A stretch of DNA of 64,000 nucleotides from Atribacter laminatus (lineage in GTDB: Bacteria; Atribacterota; Atribacteria; Atribacterales; Atribacteraceae). The stretch spans positions 1,984,001-2,048,000 of the forward strand of contig NZ_CP065383.1 in assembly GCF_015775515.1 (NCBI RefSeq). The letters run 5' to 3'. This document shows, one piece after another, positions 54,917-64,000 of the stretch; the first letter of the stretch is position 1, and each line of letters opens with the position of its first letter. The position numbers and the translations under genes are program-made. Below the pieces are notes generated by a model that was not told where the DNA came from, searched no databases, and was given only the letters and a program-made list of their open reading frames with translations.

Positions 54917-55675
54917 TCACCTCTCCAAGTGTGATAAAAGAGCTTGAATTAATTCGCTCGCGTCAAAATCAGTATCGGTTTTTTCGAGGAGAGTTATTGG
55001 AAGATTATTTCCCAGGTATTCCGATTTTCTTTTCAGTGAAAAAGTAAGATTCTGGAAACGAACCTTACCCGAACCTCGAGTGCCACTGCCACCTAAATAC
55101 TCATCCTCGACCATCCTAATCCCCTTTATGAAGAAACGAATAATTTGGTCGATTTGATCCCGATCATTATCAAAGATATTTAAAACCATTTCAAAGTTAA
55201 AGTTTGTACCAGCTGGAACTCTTTCTAAAGTACGAGGATTTGAGGCGCTTCCTTTAATTCGGTCAATTATATTTTCCATTTTTTCTTCAGTAAAGACCTT
55301 TTCTTCAACGAGTGCAGGAAACTTTTTTTCGAAATCTTCAATATCAAACCAAGCATCGCGAACACACAAACGGCTTAAGGTTTTCTTATCATCATCTGAT
55401 GAATGACTGCCAAAAAGGAGGCATACCAAACATTTTCCACAACCACAAGGGCCACCCTCATTACGCGTTCCTTTTTTACCTTCAGCCCGCTCCAGGGTAC
55501 AGCGCATTTTTCCTTTTAATGAAGAACCAGGGATATAAGGGAAACCATTGACGGTTTTAATAACCGGATTGTCCATTCCACCAATTTCACCAGTTTCTCG
55601 AGATCCACCAATATGAAGACCAGTCTGAACTGCTATTTTTCCGTTAAGAAAGAGTTTTCCTAAAAATTGACTCAT
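54917..55675 (-). CDS. csm3: Type III-A CRISPR complex subunit Csm3 (target RNase)
   Basis: 252 residues. Cas7-type backbone subunit that cuts target RNA every six nucleotides. The catalytic Asp position is present at D35 (GGMDNPVIK), followed by GFPYIPGSSLKGKMRCTLER. A cysteine-rich segment (GGPCGCGKCLVCLLFGS) is the usual Zn site, and YLGGSGTRGSGKVRF closes the fold. AGGGAGGGAG precedes the ATG. The active-site residue suggests intact target cleavage. Confidence 0.95.
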   Translation of the reverse strand: MSQFLGKLFLNGKIAVQTGLHIGGSRETGEIGGMDNPVIKTVNGFPYIPGSSLKGKMRCTLERAEGKKGTRNEGGPCGCGKCLVCLLFGSHSSDDDKKTLSRLCVRDAWFDIEDFEKKFPALVEEKVFTEEKMENIIDRIKGSASNPRTLERVPAGTNFNFEMVLNIFDNDRDQIDQIIRFFIKGIRMVEDEYLGGSGTRGSGKVRFQNLTFSLKRKSEYLGNNLPITLLEKTDTDFDASELIQALLSHLER

Positions 55676-55691
55676 CGTACTCCCTCCCTAA

Positions 55692-56171
55692 TTATTTGTT
55701 AGAATAATATTTATGATAAGCAACCATTGCTTCGGCGCATTTTTGGATACCTTTATAACCTGCCCGGTCTTCATTTGATTGTAAGGCTAATATGGAATCA
55801 CTGAGAAAAGTAATGACTAATCCGACTGATTCTCGGACTCGGATGTCCTCTCGACCAACAATATAAGCTAATCGTGGGACAGCAAGTAGAAGCTCTCTTC
55901 CATCTTTTGCATTTTTTATGATTTCAAAAATTTTTCGTATTTTAGTTGAATTGACGTTTTTTGCCCGCTCTCTTATAAAATCTTTTAATTGCAGATTGAA
56001 AATTTTAAAATCATCCATACCCATTCGCTCAAACTGCAATACATTTTCAGGGTAATGAGCAGTTTTAAAAAATTCCTGGAGGGTTTTCCGCCACTGTTCT
56101 TCTGGTGAACTCTCTTTCCCATAACTTTGGTTGAAATTAGGTGCTTGTCTTCTTCCGGCACTCATATTCAT
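55692..56171 (-). CDS. csm2: Type III-A CRISPR complex small subunit Csm2
   Basis: 159 residues, mostly helical: VNSTKIRKIFEIIKNA and LLLAVPRLAYIVGRE are typical Csm2 blocks, with a disordered N-terminal 30 residues. The subunit lines the crRNA-target duplex. GGAGGAAGG precedes the ATG; csm3 follows after 16 bp and cas10 precedes by 47 bp. Confidence 0.93.
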   Translation of the reverse strand: MNMSAGRRQAPNFNQSYGKESSPEEQWRKTLQEFFKTAHYPENVLQFERMGMDDFKIFNLQLKDFIRERAKNVNSTKIRKIFEIIKNAKDGRELLLAVPRLAYIVGREDIRVRESVGLVITFLSDSILALQSNEDRAGYKGIQKCAEAMVAYHKYYSNK

Positions 56172-56218
56172 TCTTGCCTTCCTCCTTTTTATAAATAGAA
56201 AACAATTTATATATTATT

Positions 56219-58612
56219 TTAAACCATGGCTTTTCTGGTTTTCATCTCGGCAAACCGGTTGGCAACCAAAATAAGACGAGGGTTCTTAATTTTTTGGTCT
56301 CTGAAAATATTGTTTAAAATAATTTCTTCTATCAGATCAGCGATTCCCCTATCATTTCGAAGATGATAGAGAAAATTCCAGATTGCTGGAGGTTTGATAA
56401 TTTTTTGGTTGGATTGGTCTATGAGAGGATTAAAATCATTTAAAGAATTGGATATTTTATGAATCAATGCTCGGCTGGAATTGCCTTGGTTGATGGTATG
56501 GGCAATTTTTTCTCCCAATTCCCAGGCGATTTTCAACTCTGACCAAGTTAGAGTTTCATTGAAAATAGTCACTTTATCTTTAACAGTAGTATCTTCTCCT
56601 GGATAGAGATAGGTTTTCGAAGCGACAAGAGCTTCTTCTGCTAAAGAACCAGTCCGTATGACCGGATAATCATAGGGAACACACACAATTCCACCTGAAA
56701 GGGTATACATAGGGTTCTTGCCGGTATATTCTTGAAAGGATTCTCTTATTTTTCTGGCAAAGTCGACAGCAGCTTCCCAATTTCCTACTATAAATAAATC
56801 ATCTCCACCCACAAAGACCGGATAAATTTTGGTTTGATCCGGATCGTACTTTCGAATAAGATGCACCAGGTAGAAATTAAAAAAGAGCTCAATTCGTCTC
56901 GAAAGAGTCCGAATGCGAGAAAACGAGGTAGCTTCTCTGGAACGTTCTTTCTCTTTGCTGGTGATATTAGAGAATAGTTTTCCCAGATTGTCAAGATCCA
57001 TTTTAAGATAAGCAAGTCTGGGGCTTCCGGTTTTCTTATCGTTGTTCTCGGAATGAAGGCTGGTTAAAGCAATTTGATCAAAAGTCTTATTGGGGAAAGA
57101 AAAGCTTCCGGATAGGAATCCATCCAAGAGAGATTGATCTGGACCATGAAGGTCCATATTTTCCAACCGATAAATTTTCTCCTCAGTTTTAATTTTTGAT
57201 AAAGAAGCTACAAAGCTAATTGTATATCCAAGTGAAGCAAAGAAATCAGAAACGGAAGAATGAGAAAACCGTTGATCTGGGGATACTCTTTTTTCAACAA
57301 GATATTTGGCATTTTTCAAGGTTTCAGTAAGTTCAACCAGTGTCCGGCAAATTGGGCAAAGAACTTCATCGTGATCAGAATAGGGAGTTCCTTTGCGCCC
57401 ACATGAAATGCAATGTTCCCGTTCCTGAATTATTTCATTCTTTGGAACAAAGAGTTGATCATAGAGGTCTTCTTTGATTTCCCAAAAACGCCGCTGTTTT
57501 TCTTTAATCATCATATCGTGGAGTTTTTCAAGGGTGATCGGAAATGAAAAAATGCCTTCCAAGTTGGTTTTCACCGATGAAAGAGTAAAAGCAATTTCTC
57601 CCTGGTGGAGGTCCCAAAGTGTAGATGAAACCTTCTTTCGGATTTGAATCATTTTTTCTTCGCAGGAACAAGGCAGAAGGAGCTGGAAATTTCCTCCTCC
57701 CACATAGAGGATATTGGCTGGAGTTAACTGACATTGATCTAAAATATATTTTGCGATATATCGAGGAATGAGGTCTAAATATACCGATCGCCCTTTGAGG
57801 CTTCGAGCTGCTTTTTTTGATGGAATATTAAAAATGAAATTTTGTGTTCCGGAAAGATCACCCTCAACAACTAAAAAAATATCTTTAAAACCGATAGCAC
57901 CATCTTTCTGCTCAATCCATTTTTTAATTTCTTGGAAATCGTTGGTTTCAAGAAGGTCTTGCTTCCAATCAATATAAAGAGCATGAGCAAGAGCTGCGGT
58001 GACCCGTGAATGGTCGTAAAGCGATATATCAGTTTTAAATCGCGTGGTTTGGGCTGGAATAGAGGAGAAATAAATTTCAAGGATTCCTATAAGTTTTTCA
58101 AGAGAATCAACCATTGGAAAATCGGTTAGCATCTGATCCATAAGTAATTTATAATTTGTGGTTTCTACTGTGTCTTTTGTGGTGGGCATAAGCGTTTCAT
58201 AGTCAAGGGGTTTTAAGGAGTAATAAAGAGGCTTTGAATTTTCACCATTTTGAGAAAAAATTGAAAGGAGGGGGACTTTGTAATACATCTGAAGATTTTC
58301 TTCATCTTCTTCCCATTCTTCATCTGAAATCCAATCTGCTATCTGGAGAATGAGTTCTTCTGGAGTACGAGGATTGTGATGGAAAAGGACGAGTTTCTCA
58401 ACTTCTTTAGTGAAAAGGTCTTTTAATCGTGGATTTAAAAAAGAGCTTTGGGCACTCCTGAGGGTTTGGATTAAAAAAGCTGAATATTTGGCATGCGCAT
58501 GGTTTACTTTCTCTTTACGGAGCTTTTCAGGTAAATCGAAATAACGGCATCTTTCAAGAGCTTTTCCAACATCATGAAGTAAAGCTCCAAGGACGAATTG
58601 TTCTCCATTCAT
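56219..58612 (-). CDS. cas10: Type III-A Cas10/Csm1
   Basis: 797 residues. N-terminal HD nuclease with GALLHDVGKA (H13, D14) and HAHAKYS. A zinc ribbon lies in the middle (CISCGRKG, CPICRTLVEL). Two Palm domains follow, with the active GGDD at 602-605 (VFVGGDDLFIV). The intact GGDD predicts cyclic oligoadenylate synthesis on target binding, feeding the CARF-HEPN effector; the HD site predicts ssDNA cleavage. GGAGGG precedes the ATG. First gene of the minus-strand III-A operon. Confidence 0.96.
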   Translation of the reverse strand: MNGEQFVLGALLHDVGKALERCRYFDLPEKLRKEKVNHAHAKYSAFLIQTLRSAQSSFLNPRLKDLFTKEVEKLVLFHHNPRTPEELILQIADWISDEEWEEDEENLQMYYKVPLLSIFSQNGENSKPLYYSLKPLDYETLMPTTKDTVETTNYKLLMDQMLTDFPMVDSLEKLIGILEIYFSSIPAQTTRFKTDISLYDHSRVTAALAHALYIDWKQDLLETNDFQEIKKWIEQKDGAIGFKDIFLVVEGDLSGTQNFIFNIPSKKAARSLKGRSVYLDLIPRYIAKYILDQCQLTPANILYVGGGNFQLLLPCSCEEKMIQIRKKVSSTLWDLHQGEIAFTLSSVKTNLEGIFSFPITLEKLHDMMIKEKQRRFWEIKEDLYDQLFVPKNEIIQEREHCISCGRKGTPYSDHDEVLCPICRTLVELTETLKNAKYLVEKRVSPDQRFSHSSVSDFFASLGYTISFVASLSKIKTEEKIYRLENMDLHGPDQSLLDGFLSGSFSFPNKTFDQIALTSLHSENNDKKTGSPRLAYLKMDLDNLGKLFSNITSKEKERSREATSFSRIRTLSRRIELFFNFYLVHLIRKYDPDQTKIYPVFVGGDDLFIVGNWEAAVDFARKIRESFQEYTGKNPMYTLSGGIVCVPYDYPVIRTGSLAEEALVASKTYLYPGEDTTVKDKVTIFNETLTWSELKIAWELGEKIAHTINQGNSSRALIHKISNSLNDFNPLIDQSNQKIIKPPAIWNFLYHLRNDRGIADLIEEIILNNIFRDQKIKNPRLILVANRFAEMKTRKAMV

Positions 58613-58984
58613 TGACGTCCCTCCTTGAAGAATTTAACAACTTTTATTGTTTATTATACATATAAATATATATTAAGTAAAAATATAAAAATTTAAAAAA
58701 TATATTATTTTATTTGATTTAGGATATACTAAAAAAGGGTTGTAGGATATGCATTTATCAGGTGATATGAATATTTTTCATCTATTGGTGATCGTATTAA
58801 TTTAATTTTATAGCTATCTACGATTCAAAAAAATGTAACTAACCTTGATTTTTCCTACTTGGATATAGAATGAGTTTCTATCTCAGTTATTATTCATAAA
58901 TGTTAATTGCTGTACCGAATGAATATTATTTGTTAAAATATTTTATGTTTTTATTGATTTAAGTGAAGAAGGAGGGAATATTCA
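58613..58984. other. Divergent promoter region between III-A and I-B operons
   Basis: 372 bp, extremely AT-rich, no reading frame of note. It separates cas10 (minus) and cas6 (plus) and must hold both promoters; many TATAAT-like hexamers prevent a firm choice. Confidence 0.6.
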
Positions 58985-59722
58985 CTGAGAATTAAAATTA
59001 ATTTACAATCTCAACACCCAATTTCCTTGCCTATTCATCACAATACTCACCTTCAGGGTTTTATATATTCTAATCTCAATGATGGCTTAGCAGATATGCT
59101 TCACAGCCAAGGGTATCAATTAGGCAATAGGAACTTCAAATTGTTTACCTTTTCTCGTCTGATGGGGAAAATGAGTTTTAATCCAGAAAAAGATTTCACT
59201 TTTTATCCCCCAGTTTCCTTGATTATTTCCTCACCAAAAGTCAATATTTTAGAGAATTTAGCCCAATATTTAGTTAGGAAGAAGGAGCTATTTTTAGGAA
59301 AAAATAAAGTATGGGCTGAAAGTATAGAAGTCATGGTCGATAAAAAGCTAACTTCTGAAGTAAAAATCATAATGACTTCACCAATAGTTATGTATAGCAC
59401 TTTGTATCGTCATGATGGGAAAAAGAAAACCTACTATTATAATCCTTGGGAAAAAGAATTTTCGGAGAAGCTTCGCGACAATCTACTTAAAAAATTTACC
59501 CTCATAAGTGATACAAACCCCAGTCAAGACTACCAATTCCACATCACTCCTTTGCTTGTAAACAAAAGCCATGAAAAGATCATATTTTATAAACAAACCG
59601 TCATTCATGGTTGGATGGGGCAATACCAGCTATCAGGGAGTCCAGAACTAATAGGAGTTGGTTACAACGCTGGGTTAGGATGCAAAAATTCAGCCGGGTT
59701 CGGGTGTTTTGAGATTCAATGA
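58985..59722 (+). CDS. cas6: CRISPR endoribonuclease Cas6, probable CTG start
   Basis: 245 residues from CTG 58985. The stretch RIKINLQSQHPISLPIHHNT upstream of the first conventional start (TTG at 59027) is a normal Cas6 N-terminus, and AGGAGGG lies eight bases before the CTG, so translation probably begins there. The C-terminal glycine-rich loop GVGYNAGLGCKNSAGFGCFE is the Cas6 RAMP signature. It cuts the array transcript within the repeat and leaves the AUUGAAAC handle. Being the only cas6 in view, it may serve both the I-B and III-A complexes. Confidence 0.92.
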   Translation: MRIKINLQSQHPISLPIHHNTHLQGFIYSNLNDGLADMLHSQGYQLGNRNFKLFTFSRLMGKMSFNPEKDFTFYPPVSLIISSPKVNILENLAQYLVRKKELFLGKNKVWAESIEVMVDKKLTSEVKIIMTSPIVMYSTLYRHDGKKKTYYYNPWEKEFSEKLRDNLLKKFTLISDTNPSQDYQFHITPLLVNKSHEKIIFYKQTVIHGWMGQYQLSGSPELIGVGYNAGLGCKNSAGFGCFEIQ

Positions 59723-59740
59723 GGAAGGAGGTGAGAAGTC

Positions 59741-61528
59741 ATGCTCGAAACCATTAAAGAATTAGGTGAATGGAATATCAATGAAGAAGAAAAAGAAATT
59801 CTTTCAGTTTTAGTTGAAAACCCATTTCCGCAGCAACAACCAAAAAAGGAATATGTTTTTTTGGCGATATGTATTCAAAATCAGCTCTTTGAAAAGGTAA
59901 TTATTGAAGAATTCGAACCAAGTAGAGTCATGAAATATCTCTACCGCAAAGGAGCGGCAAACGGTCCTGATTTTACTCCCTGTGCAAAACTAACCCATCC
60001 AAGAAAAACTTGGAATATGAAAATCCGTGGATGGTTTGAAAAAGTCCAAAAGAACCAAATTGATTTAGAAACCGAAGATATATATTTCATTACTTATATC
60101 CTCAAAGAAATGCAAGATAAAGAGCCTCTCATTTTATCCGAAGTAGAAAGATTAACCCAAGGATTTACTGCAAAAACCAATTGCCTCATTTCAATAAAGA
60201 TTGATGGGAAATATATTGGCGAGTACTCATTATTTAAAAAAATGTTGCTCAGGCTGGTTAATGAAAAATTCGATACAATATCTACTTCTAATCAAACCTG
60301 TTCTATCTGCGGAAATATTCGAGAAAAGGTATATGGAAATGCTAGCTCTTATGCCTTTTATACAATTGATAAACCTGGTTTTATTGTGGGGGGATTTGAA
60401 GAACAATTATCCTGGAGAAACTTCCCACTTTGTTCAGAATGCATATTAGCCATTGAGGAAGGTAAAAAATACCTTCAACAGAATTTGATGTTTAACTTTT
60501 ATGGACTTCAGTATTTTTTAATACCACGATTCCTTTTGGGTAAGAATTTTGTTAAAAGTGAAACATTACAAGCACTAAAAGGAAATCGAACCATATCTCT
60601 ATCGAATATAGAACGAAAAAAATTCCTTATAACCGAAGATGATATCCTTGATGTCTTGGTCAATGAAAATGATGTTTTAAATTTTAGTTTTTTGTTCCTT
60701 CGAAAGTCACAATCAGCCGAGAGAATTCTTCTGGTTATTGAAGATGTTTTTCCTTCCCGATTAAAAAGAATTTTTGAAGCTAAAAAAAGAGTAGATCAGC
60801 TATTTGACGACGAAAATTACAATTTTTCTTTTATCAGGCAATTTTTTGGAAAAACTGAACCTGAAAAGAAAAACGCTGATCTTAATGGCTATTTTTTGAA
60901 CATCATTGATTCGGTTTTTACTGCAAAGCTTATTAATAAAACATTTTTATATCGTTTTTTCATGAAAGATGTTCGAAGAGCATTTCAACGGGATGAATAT
61001 TTTTCTCTAATAACCAAAAAAGCTTTGTGTAACTTAATATTTTTTCAATATTTGAAGATTATTTCCTTTGATTGGAATGGAGTTGAATGTCTGATGGGTC
61101 AAAATCAATCTATTGATAATTTGTTTGATAAATATGGGGAATTTATGCGTGACTCCGTCAAGAGAGGAATCGTTTTAACCGGAGTTTTAACCGAGTTGTT
61201 GCTTAGAAAGCAATATCACGACCGGAAAGCCAAGCCTTTTATGAAAAATCTCAAGGGACTTCGAATGAATGAAAAAGATATTCGAGGCCTTATTCCCAAG
61301 GTTCAAAACAAGCTCAGTGAGTATGATTCTTTCGATCAAGGAAAAAGAATGATTGCAACTTTGGCAACTGAATATTTAATGAGTGGAGGAGATGATTGGA
61401 ATATGTCAGTTGATGAAATCAATTTTTTCTTTGCAGCTGGCATGAATTTAACTAGTGAAGTTGCAAAAATCATTTATCAAAAAGAATTACCCGAGGAGGT
61501 ACAAGAAAATGACCCAACCAATCAATAA
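59741..61528 (+). CDS. cas8b: Type I-B Cascade large subunit Cas8b (Csh1-type)
   Basis: 595 residues of the TM1802/Csh1 family. Around 185-240 it has a zinc site with TCSICGNIREK and LCSECILAIEEG. The long C-terminus is helical. In the complex it recognises the PAM and contributes to DNA-strand opening. GGAAGGAGGTGAG precedes the ATG. It is 18 bp after cas6 and overlaps cas7 by 20 bp. Confidence 0.9.
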   Translation: MLETIKELGEWNINEEEKEILSVLVENPFPQQQPKKEYVFLAICIQNQLFEKVIIEEFEPSRVMKYLYRKGAANGPDFTPCAKLTHPRKTWNMKIRGWFEKVQKNQIDLETEDIYFITYILKEMQDKEPLILSEVERLTQGFTAKTNCLISIKIDGKYIGEYSLFKKMLLRLVNEKFDTISTSNQTCSICGNIREKVYGNASSYAFYTIDKPGFIVGGFEEQLSWRNFPLCSECILAIEEGKKYLQQNLMFNFYGLQYFLIPRFLLGKNFVKSETLQALKGNRTISLSNIERKKFLITEDDILDVLVNENDVLNFSFLFLRKSQSAERILLVIEDVFPSRLKRIFEAKKRVDQLFDDENYNFSFIRQFFGKTEPEKKNADLNGYFLNIIDSVFTAKLINKTFLYRFFMKDVRRAFQRDEYFSLITKKALCNLIFFQYLKIISFDWNGVECLMGQNQSIDNLFDKYGEFMRDSVKRGIVLTGVLTELLLRKQYHDRKAKPFMKNLKGLRMNEKDIRGLIPKVQNKLSEYDSFDQGKRMIATLATEYLMSGGDDWNMSVDEINFFFAAGMNLTSEVAKIIYQKELPEEVQENDPTNQ

Positions 61529-62426
61529 TCGTTCGGAAATTTTATTTCTTTATGATGTAAGCTGGGGCAATCCCAATGGTGACCCGGTTGATGAAAACAA
61601 ACCACGAATTGATGAAGAGACTAGTCGTAACATTGTAACCGACGTGAGGTTGAAGAGAACCGTAAGAGATTACCTTCATGATTACCGAGGTTTGGATATT
61701 TTTATTAAAGAAATACGAGATGACAATAAAAAATTGGTTACCAAAGAAAATAGAATGGAAAAATTCAAAAATCAAAATGAAGAAGTGATCAAACAATGCA
61801 TCGATATCCGACTTTTCGGAGCAACAATAGCTATTAAAGATTTTACCTTAGCACTAACTGGACCGGTGCAATTCAAATTTGGAAAATCGCTCCACCGAGT
61901 AGTGCCAGCATTTGTCAAGGGAACAACTGTTATGCCTTCTGGTGAAGATAGAGCCCAAGGTACTTTTACCGAACGATATGTTCTTCCCTATTCCTTGATT
62001 GCTTTTTACGGTGTAGTCAATGAAAAAGCTGCTCAAAACCAAGGATATTCTTTGGCAACTGATCAGGATATTCAACTTTTATTAGAAGCTTTATGGAATG
62101 GAACAAAAAATCTTATTTCAGTTTCAAAAGCTGAGCATCAGCCCCGAATGCTTATATGGATACAGTATCAGTCTGACAAATATCACATTGGTGAGCTTGA
62201 CAATATGATTCAATTTGTCCATGAAAAACGTGATGAAGAAATTCGCTCCATAAAAGAGGGGACAATAGAAATCAATCAATTAGCTCAGGTTTTGCAAAAG
62301 AGAAAAAATGAAATACATACTATTGGTTATCAAATTGATGATCAAATCAAATTAACTATTAACGGAGAAAATACCACCTTTCCAGAAGTATTTTCTGACT
62401 ATCCCCTTAAACCATTTCATTTTTAA
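61509..62426 (+). CDS. cas7: Type I-B Cascade backbone subunit Cas7 (Csh2-type)
   Basis: 305 residues from ATG 61509 (GAGGAGG upstream; the frame is open to 61455). SEILFLYDVSWGNPNGDPVD and RIDEETSRNIVTDVRLKRTV (in parts) are diagnostic for Csh2. GTFTERYVLPYSLIAFYGVV follows. It polymerises along the spacer part of crRNA. Confidence 0.95.
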   Translation: MTQPINNRSEILFLYDVSWGNPNGDPVDENKPRIDEETSRNIVTDVRLKRTVRDYLHDYRGLDIFIKEIRDDNKKLVTKENRMEKFKNQNEEVIKQCIDIRLFGATIAIKDFTLALTGPVQFKFGKSLHRVVPAFVKGTTVMPSGEDRAQGTFTERYVLPYSLIAFYGVVNEKAAQNQGYSLATDQDIQLLLEALWNGTKNLISVSKAEHQPRMLIWIQYQSDKYHIGELDNMIQFVHEKRDEEIRSIKEGTIEINQLAQVLQKRKNEIHTIGYQIDDQIKLTINGENTTFPEVFSDYPLKPFHF

Positions 62427-62438
62427 ATGGAGTAGGAT

Positions 62439-63188
62439 ATGAAATATTTAGCCTTTGACATTTATGGGGACTATGCTCATTTCAAGAAATTCTATACTAC
62501 CTCATCTCCGTTAACCTTTTCTTTTCCGCCTCCACCAACTATTGGAGGCATGATAGCTGCTATTTGTGGAATTGATAAAAAAAATTATTTAGATATTTTA
62601 TCATTTGATAAATGTCAATATGCAATTCGTATTCTAAGTCCAATTCAAAAAGTACGCATGGGCCTAAATCATATCAACACCAAGGGAAATGCTTGGCAGT
62701 TGATAAGCAAGAAGAATCATGAACCAAGAACGCAGATTCGTACCGAATTCCTAAAGTCTCCAAGATATCGAATTTATTTTTCTCATGATGAAAATGAAAT
62801 TTATCAAAAAGTTCGTTCCCATATTTGTAACCACTGGACCTATTACACCTTTTCGCTTGGTCTTTCGGAATTGATAGGAGATTATTCTTGGGTTGGAGAA
62901 TTTGAAGGAAAGGTAATAAGCTTTGAAGACCATTTTTCAATAGATTCGGTTATTCCAATTGCTCAAATCAATCTTAGTGAAATGAAAATTGAAGAAGGAA
63001 AAAGATATTTTCGTGAAAGAATACCGGTTTATATGGATAATAATCGGATAGTTAAAAGTTATGAAGAAGTGTTATTTGAGTCAAATGGGAATAATCTCAC
63101 ATTTAAAAAAGGAAAGTGTAATGAATTAGAGAATGGAGAAAAAATTGTTACCTTCTCAACTTTATTCTCATCCCGGGAAACTTCTTGA
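62439..63188 (+). CDS. cas5: Type I-B Cascade subunit Cas5
   Basis: 249 residues. MKYLAFDIYGDYAHFKKFYT, SSPLTFSFPPPPTIGGMIAA and a YYTFSLGLSELIGDY block match Cas5h. It holds the crRNA 5' handle. ATGGAGTAGGAT is upstream of the ATG. Its 3' end overlaps the cas3 start region by about 56 bp. Confidence 0.93.
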   Translation: MKYLAFDIYGDYAHFKKFYTTSSPLTFSFPPPPTIGGMIAAICGIDKKNYLDILSFDKCQYAIRILSPIQKVRMGLNHINTKGNAWQLISKKNHEPRTQIRTEFLKSPRYRIYFSHDENEIYQKVRSHICNHWTYYTFSLGLSELIGDYSWVGEFEGKVISFEDHFSIDSVIPIAQINLSEMKIEEGKRYFRERIPVYMDNNRIVKSYEEVLFESNGNNLTFKKGKCNELENGEKIVTFSTLFSSRETS

Positions 63189-63654
63189 AGAACATTTAAT
63201 TTCAACACAAAAGCTAATCGTTCATTATTTAAGTGAAATGCCTGACGATTTGGCAGAATCAGCTTTAGGAATAACTGCCAAAATCGTCGGGTTAACTCAT
63301 GACTTAGGAAAAGCTACTGACTTTTTTCAAAAACATTTAAAAGGTGAGCGAGTTCCTAAAAAGCTGTCACGTCATTCGCTATTTTCCGCTTTGATAACCT
63401 ACCATATACTCAAAGAACAATTCCAAAATAATGAAATGCCTATGCTGGGTTATATGACAGTACTACGCCATCATGGAGACCTCGAAAATCCTGAAACGGA
63501 AGCTTACCTTGAAGATGAAGAAATAGATTTGGTTAAAAAACAGATTGACAATATCGACCAGGAAAAATGGTCAATTCTAATTGACAACCTCTATAAATAT
63601 GGTCTTCCGACCATTCCTACTGTTTATTGTCTTATGATAAACCCAGTAGTATGA
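63133..63654 (+). pseudogene. cas3: Cas3, N-terminal HD part, truncated
   Basis: 173 residues. HD-nuclease residues are all in place: YSHPGKLLEEH, LTHDLGKATDFF, SRHSLFSALIT and LRHHGDLEN. A full Cas3 continues for several hundred residues into a helicase, but here the frame ends at 63654 after ILIDNLYKYGLPTI, and the next 340 bp hold no helicase sequence in any frame. Either an insertion split the gene and the rest lies past the edge, or this is a stand-alone HD gene whose end has been altered. ATG 63133 or TTG 63145 is the start. Confidence 0.75.
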
Positions 63655-64000
63655 TGTTTTAGACCCATCGAGTGCACCAAATAAATCCACTAGGTGCATA
63701 CGTTAACTCCATAGCTATATATGACGGTTTAAATGAACCACAATAGCTATAAGCCCACTTTTCCGAATCATGAGTTTTACTGTTCTGAGAATAGTACTCT
63801 TTGATGGGTAGTTTGAAGGAACAAGATTAAGATTTCTATAGAACACCAGATGCCGAGGCTGTGGAGAGCGTGAACAACGTGTTTTGGTCGTCCACGAAGC
63901 GGAGGGTTGTCCACAAGAGGTCGGTACTATCCATCAGCCTCTTTAACCGGCAGACATAAATACACTCTTAATTACTTAGTTCTGGCTCAATTTTTAATCC
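63655..64000. mobile_element. Possible insertion element interrupting cas3 (partial)
   Basis: Sequence unlike the cas operon: higher GC, a TGCACC/GGTGCA hairpin at 63673-63698 near its apparent left end, and a stretch at 63850-63948 that reads CRGCGEREQRVLVVHEAEGC, then PQEVGTIHQPL and a stop, like the tail of a transposase-associated protein. The subterminal hairpin and the tail hint at an IS200/IS605-like element, but no transposase core is visible and the right end is outside the window. Confidence 0.35.

Overview
The window is about 40 percent GC by eye and comes from an anaerobic bacterium. The evidence is [FeFe]-hydrogenase maturation genes (hydF, hydG, hydE), an anaerobic sulfatase with its radical-SAM maturase, flavodoxin/ferredoxin fusions and UroD-fold methyltransferase-like proteins. 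Starts are mostly strong Shine-Dalgarno followed by ATG, GTG or TTG, and two genes appear to start at CTG. A fermentative lineage such as Atribacterota or a deep Firmicutes/Thermotogota relative would fit, but this is inference from gene content, not from a marker gene.

Layout. 1-30.5 kb is ordinary chromosome: a nucleoside hydrolase tail, an SDR, the hydrogenase maturation cluster (minus strand) headed by a promoter and a terminated structured leader RNA, small metabolic genes, a TPR lipid- or envelope-type protein, two UroD-like proteins with a mutarotase-like protein, tRNA-Thr(CGT), methyltransferases, a sulfatase/maturase pair, a metallopeptidase and an AraC regulator. Its intergenic gaps are filled with mosaics of short palindromic repeats, including a 358-bp tandem duplication near 10.4-11.3 kb.

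30.8-43.4 kb is a defence island. An IS256-type element with a frameshifted transposase is followed by a type I restriction-modification locus, hsdM-hsdS-[RloC-like anticodon nuclease]-[HEPN-like gene]-[four-helix-bundle gene]-hsdR. The accessory genes are bordered by decayed copies of the hsdS 3' end and the hsdR 5' end, which reveal how cargo was inserted.

43.6-49 kb returns to small metabolic and repair genes. 49.2-64 kb is a CRISPR region: a 22-repeat array, a tiny stand-alone DnaJ-type zinc-finger ORF directly behind it, a minus-strand type III-A module (cas10/csm1, csm2-5 and a CARF-HEPN-CARF-like effector), and a divergent plus-strand type I-B module (cas6, cas8b, cas7, cas5, cas3 HD part). 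The last gene is cut short near the right edge, probably by an insertion. The single array has an AUUGAAAC-type 3' end, so one Cas6 could feed both interference complexes. cas1, cas2 and cas4 are not in the window.
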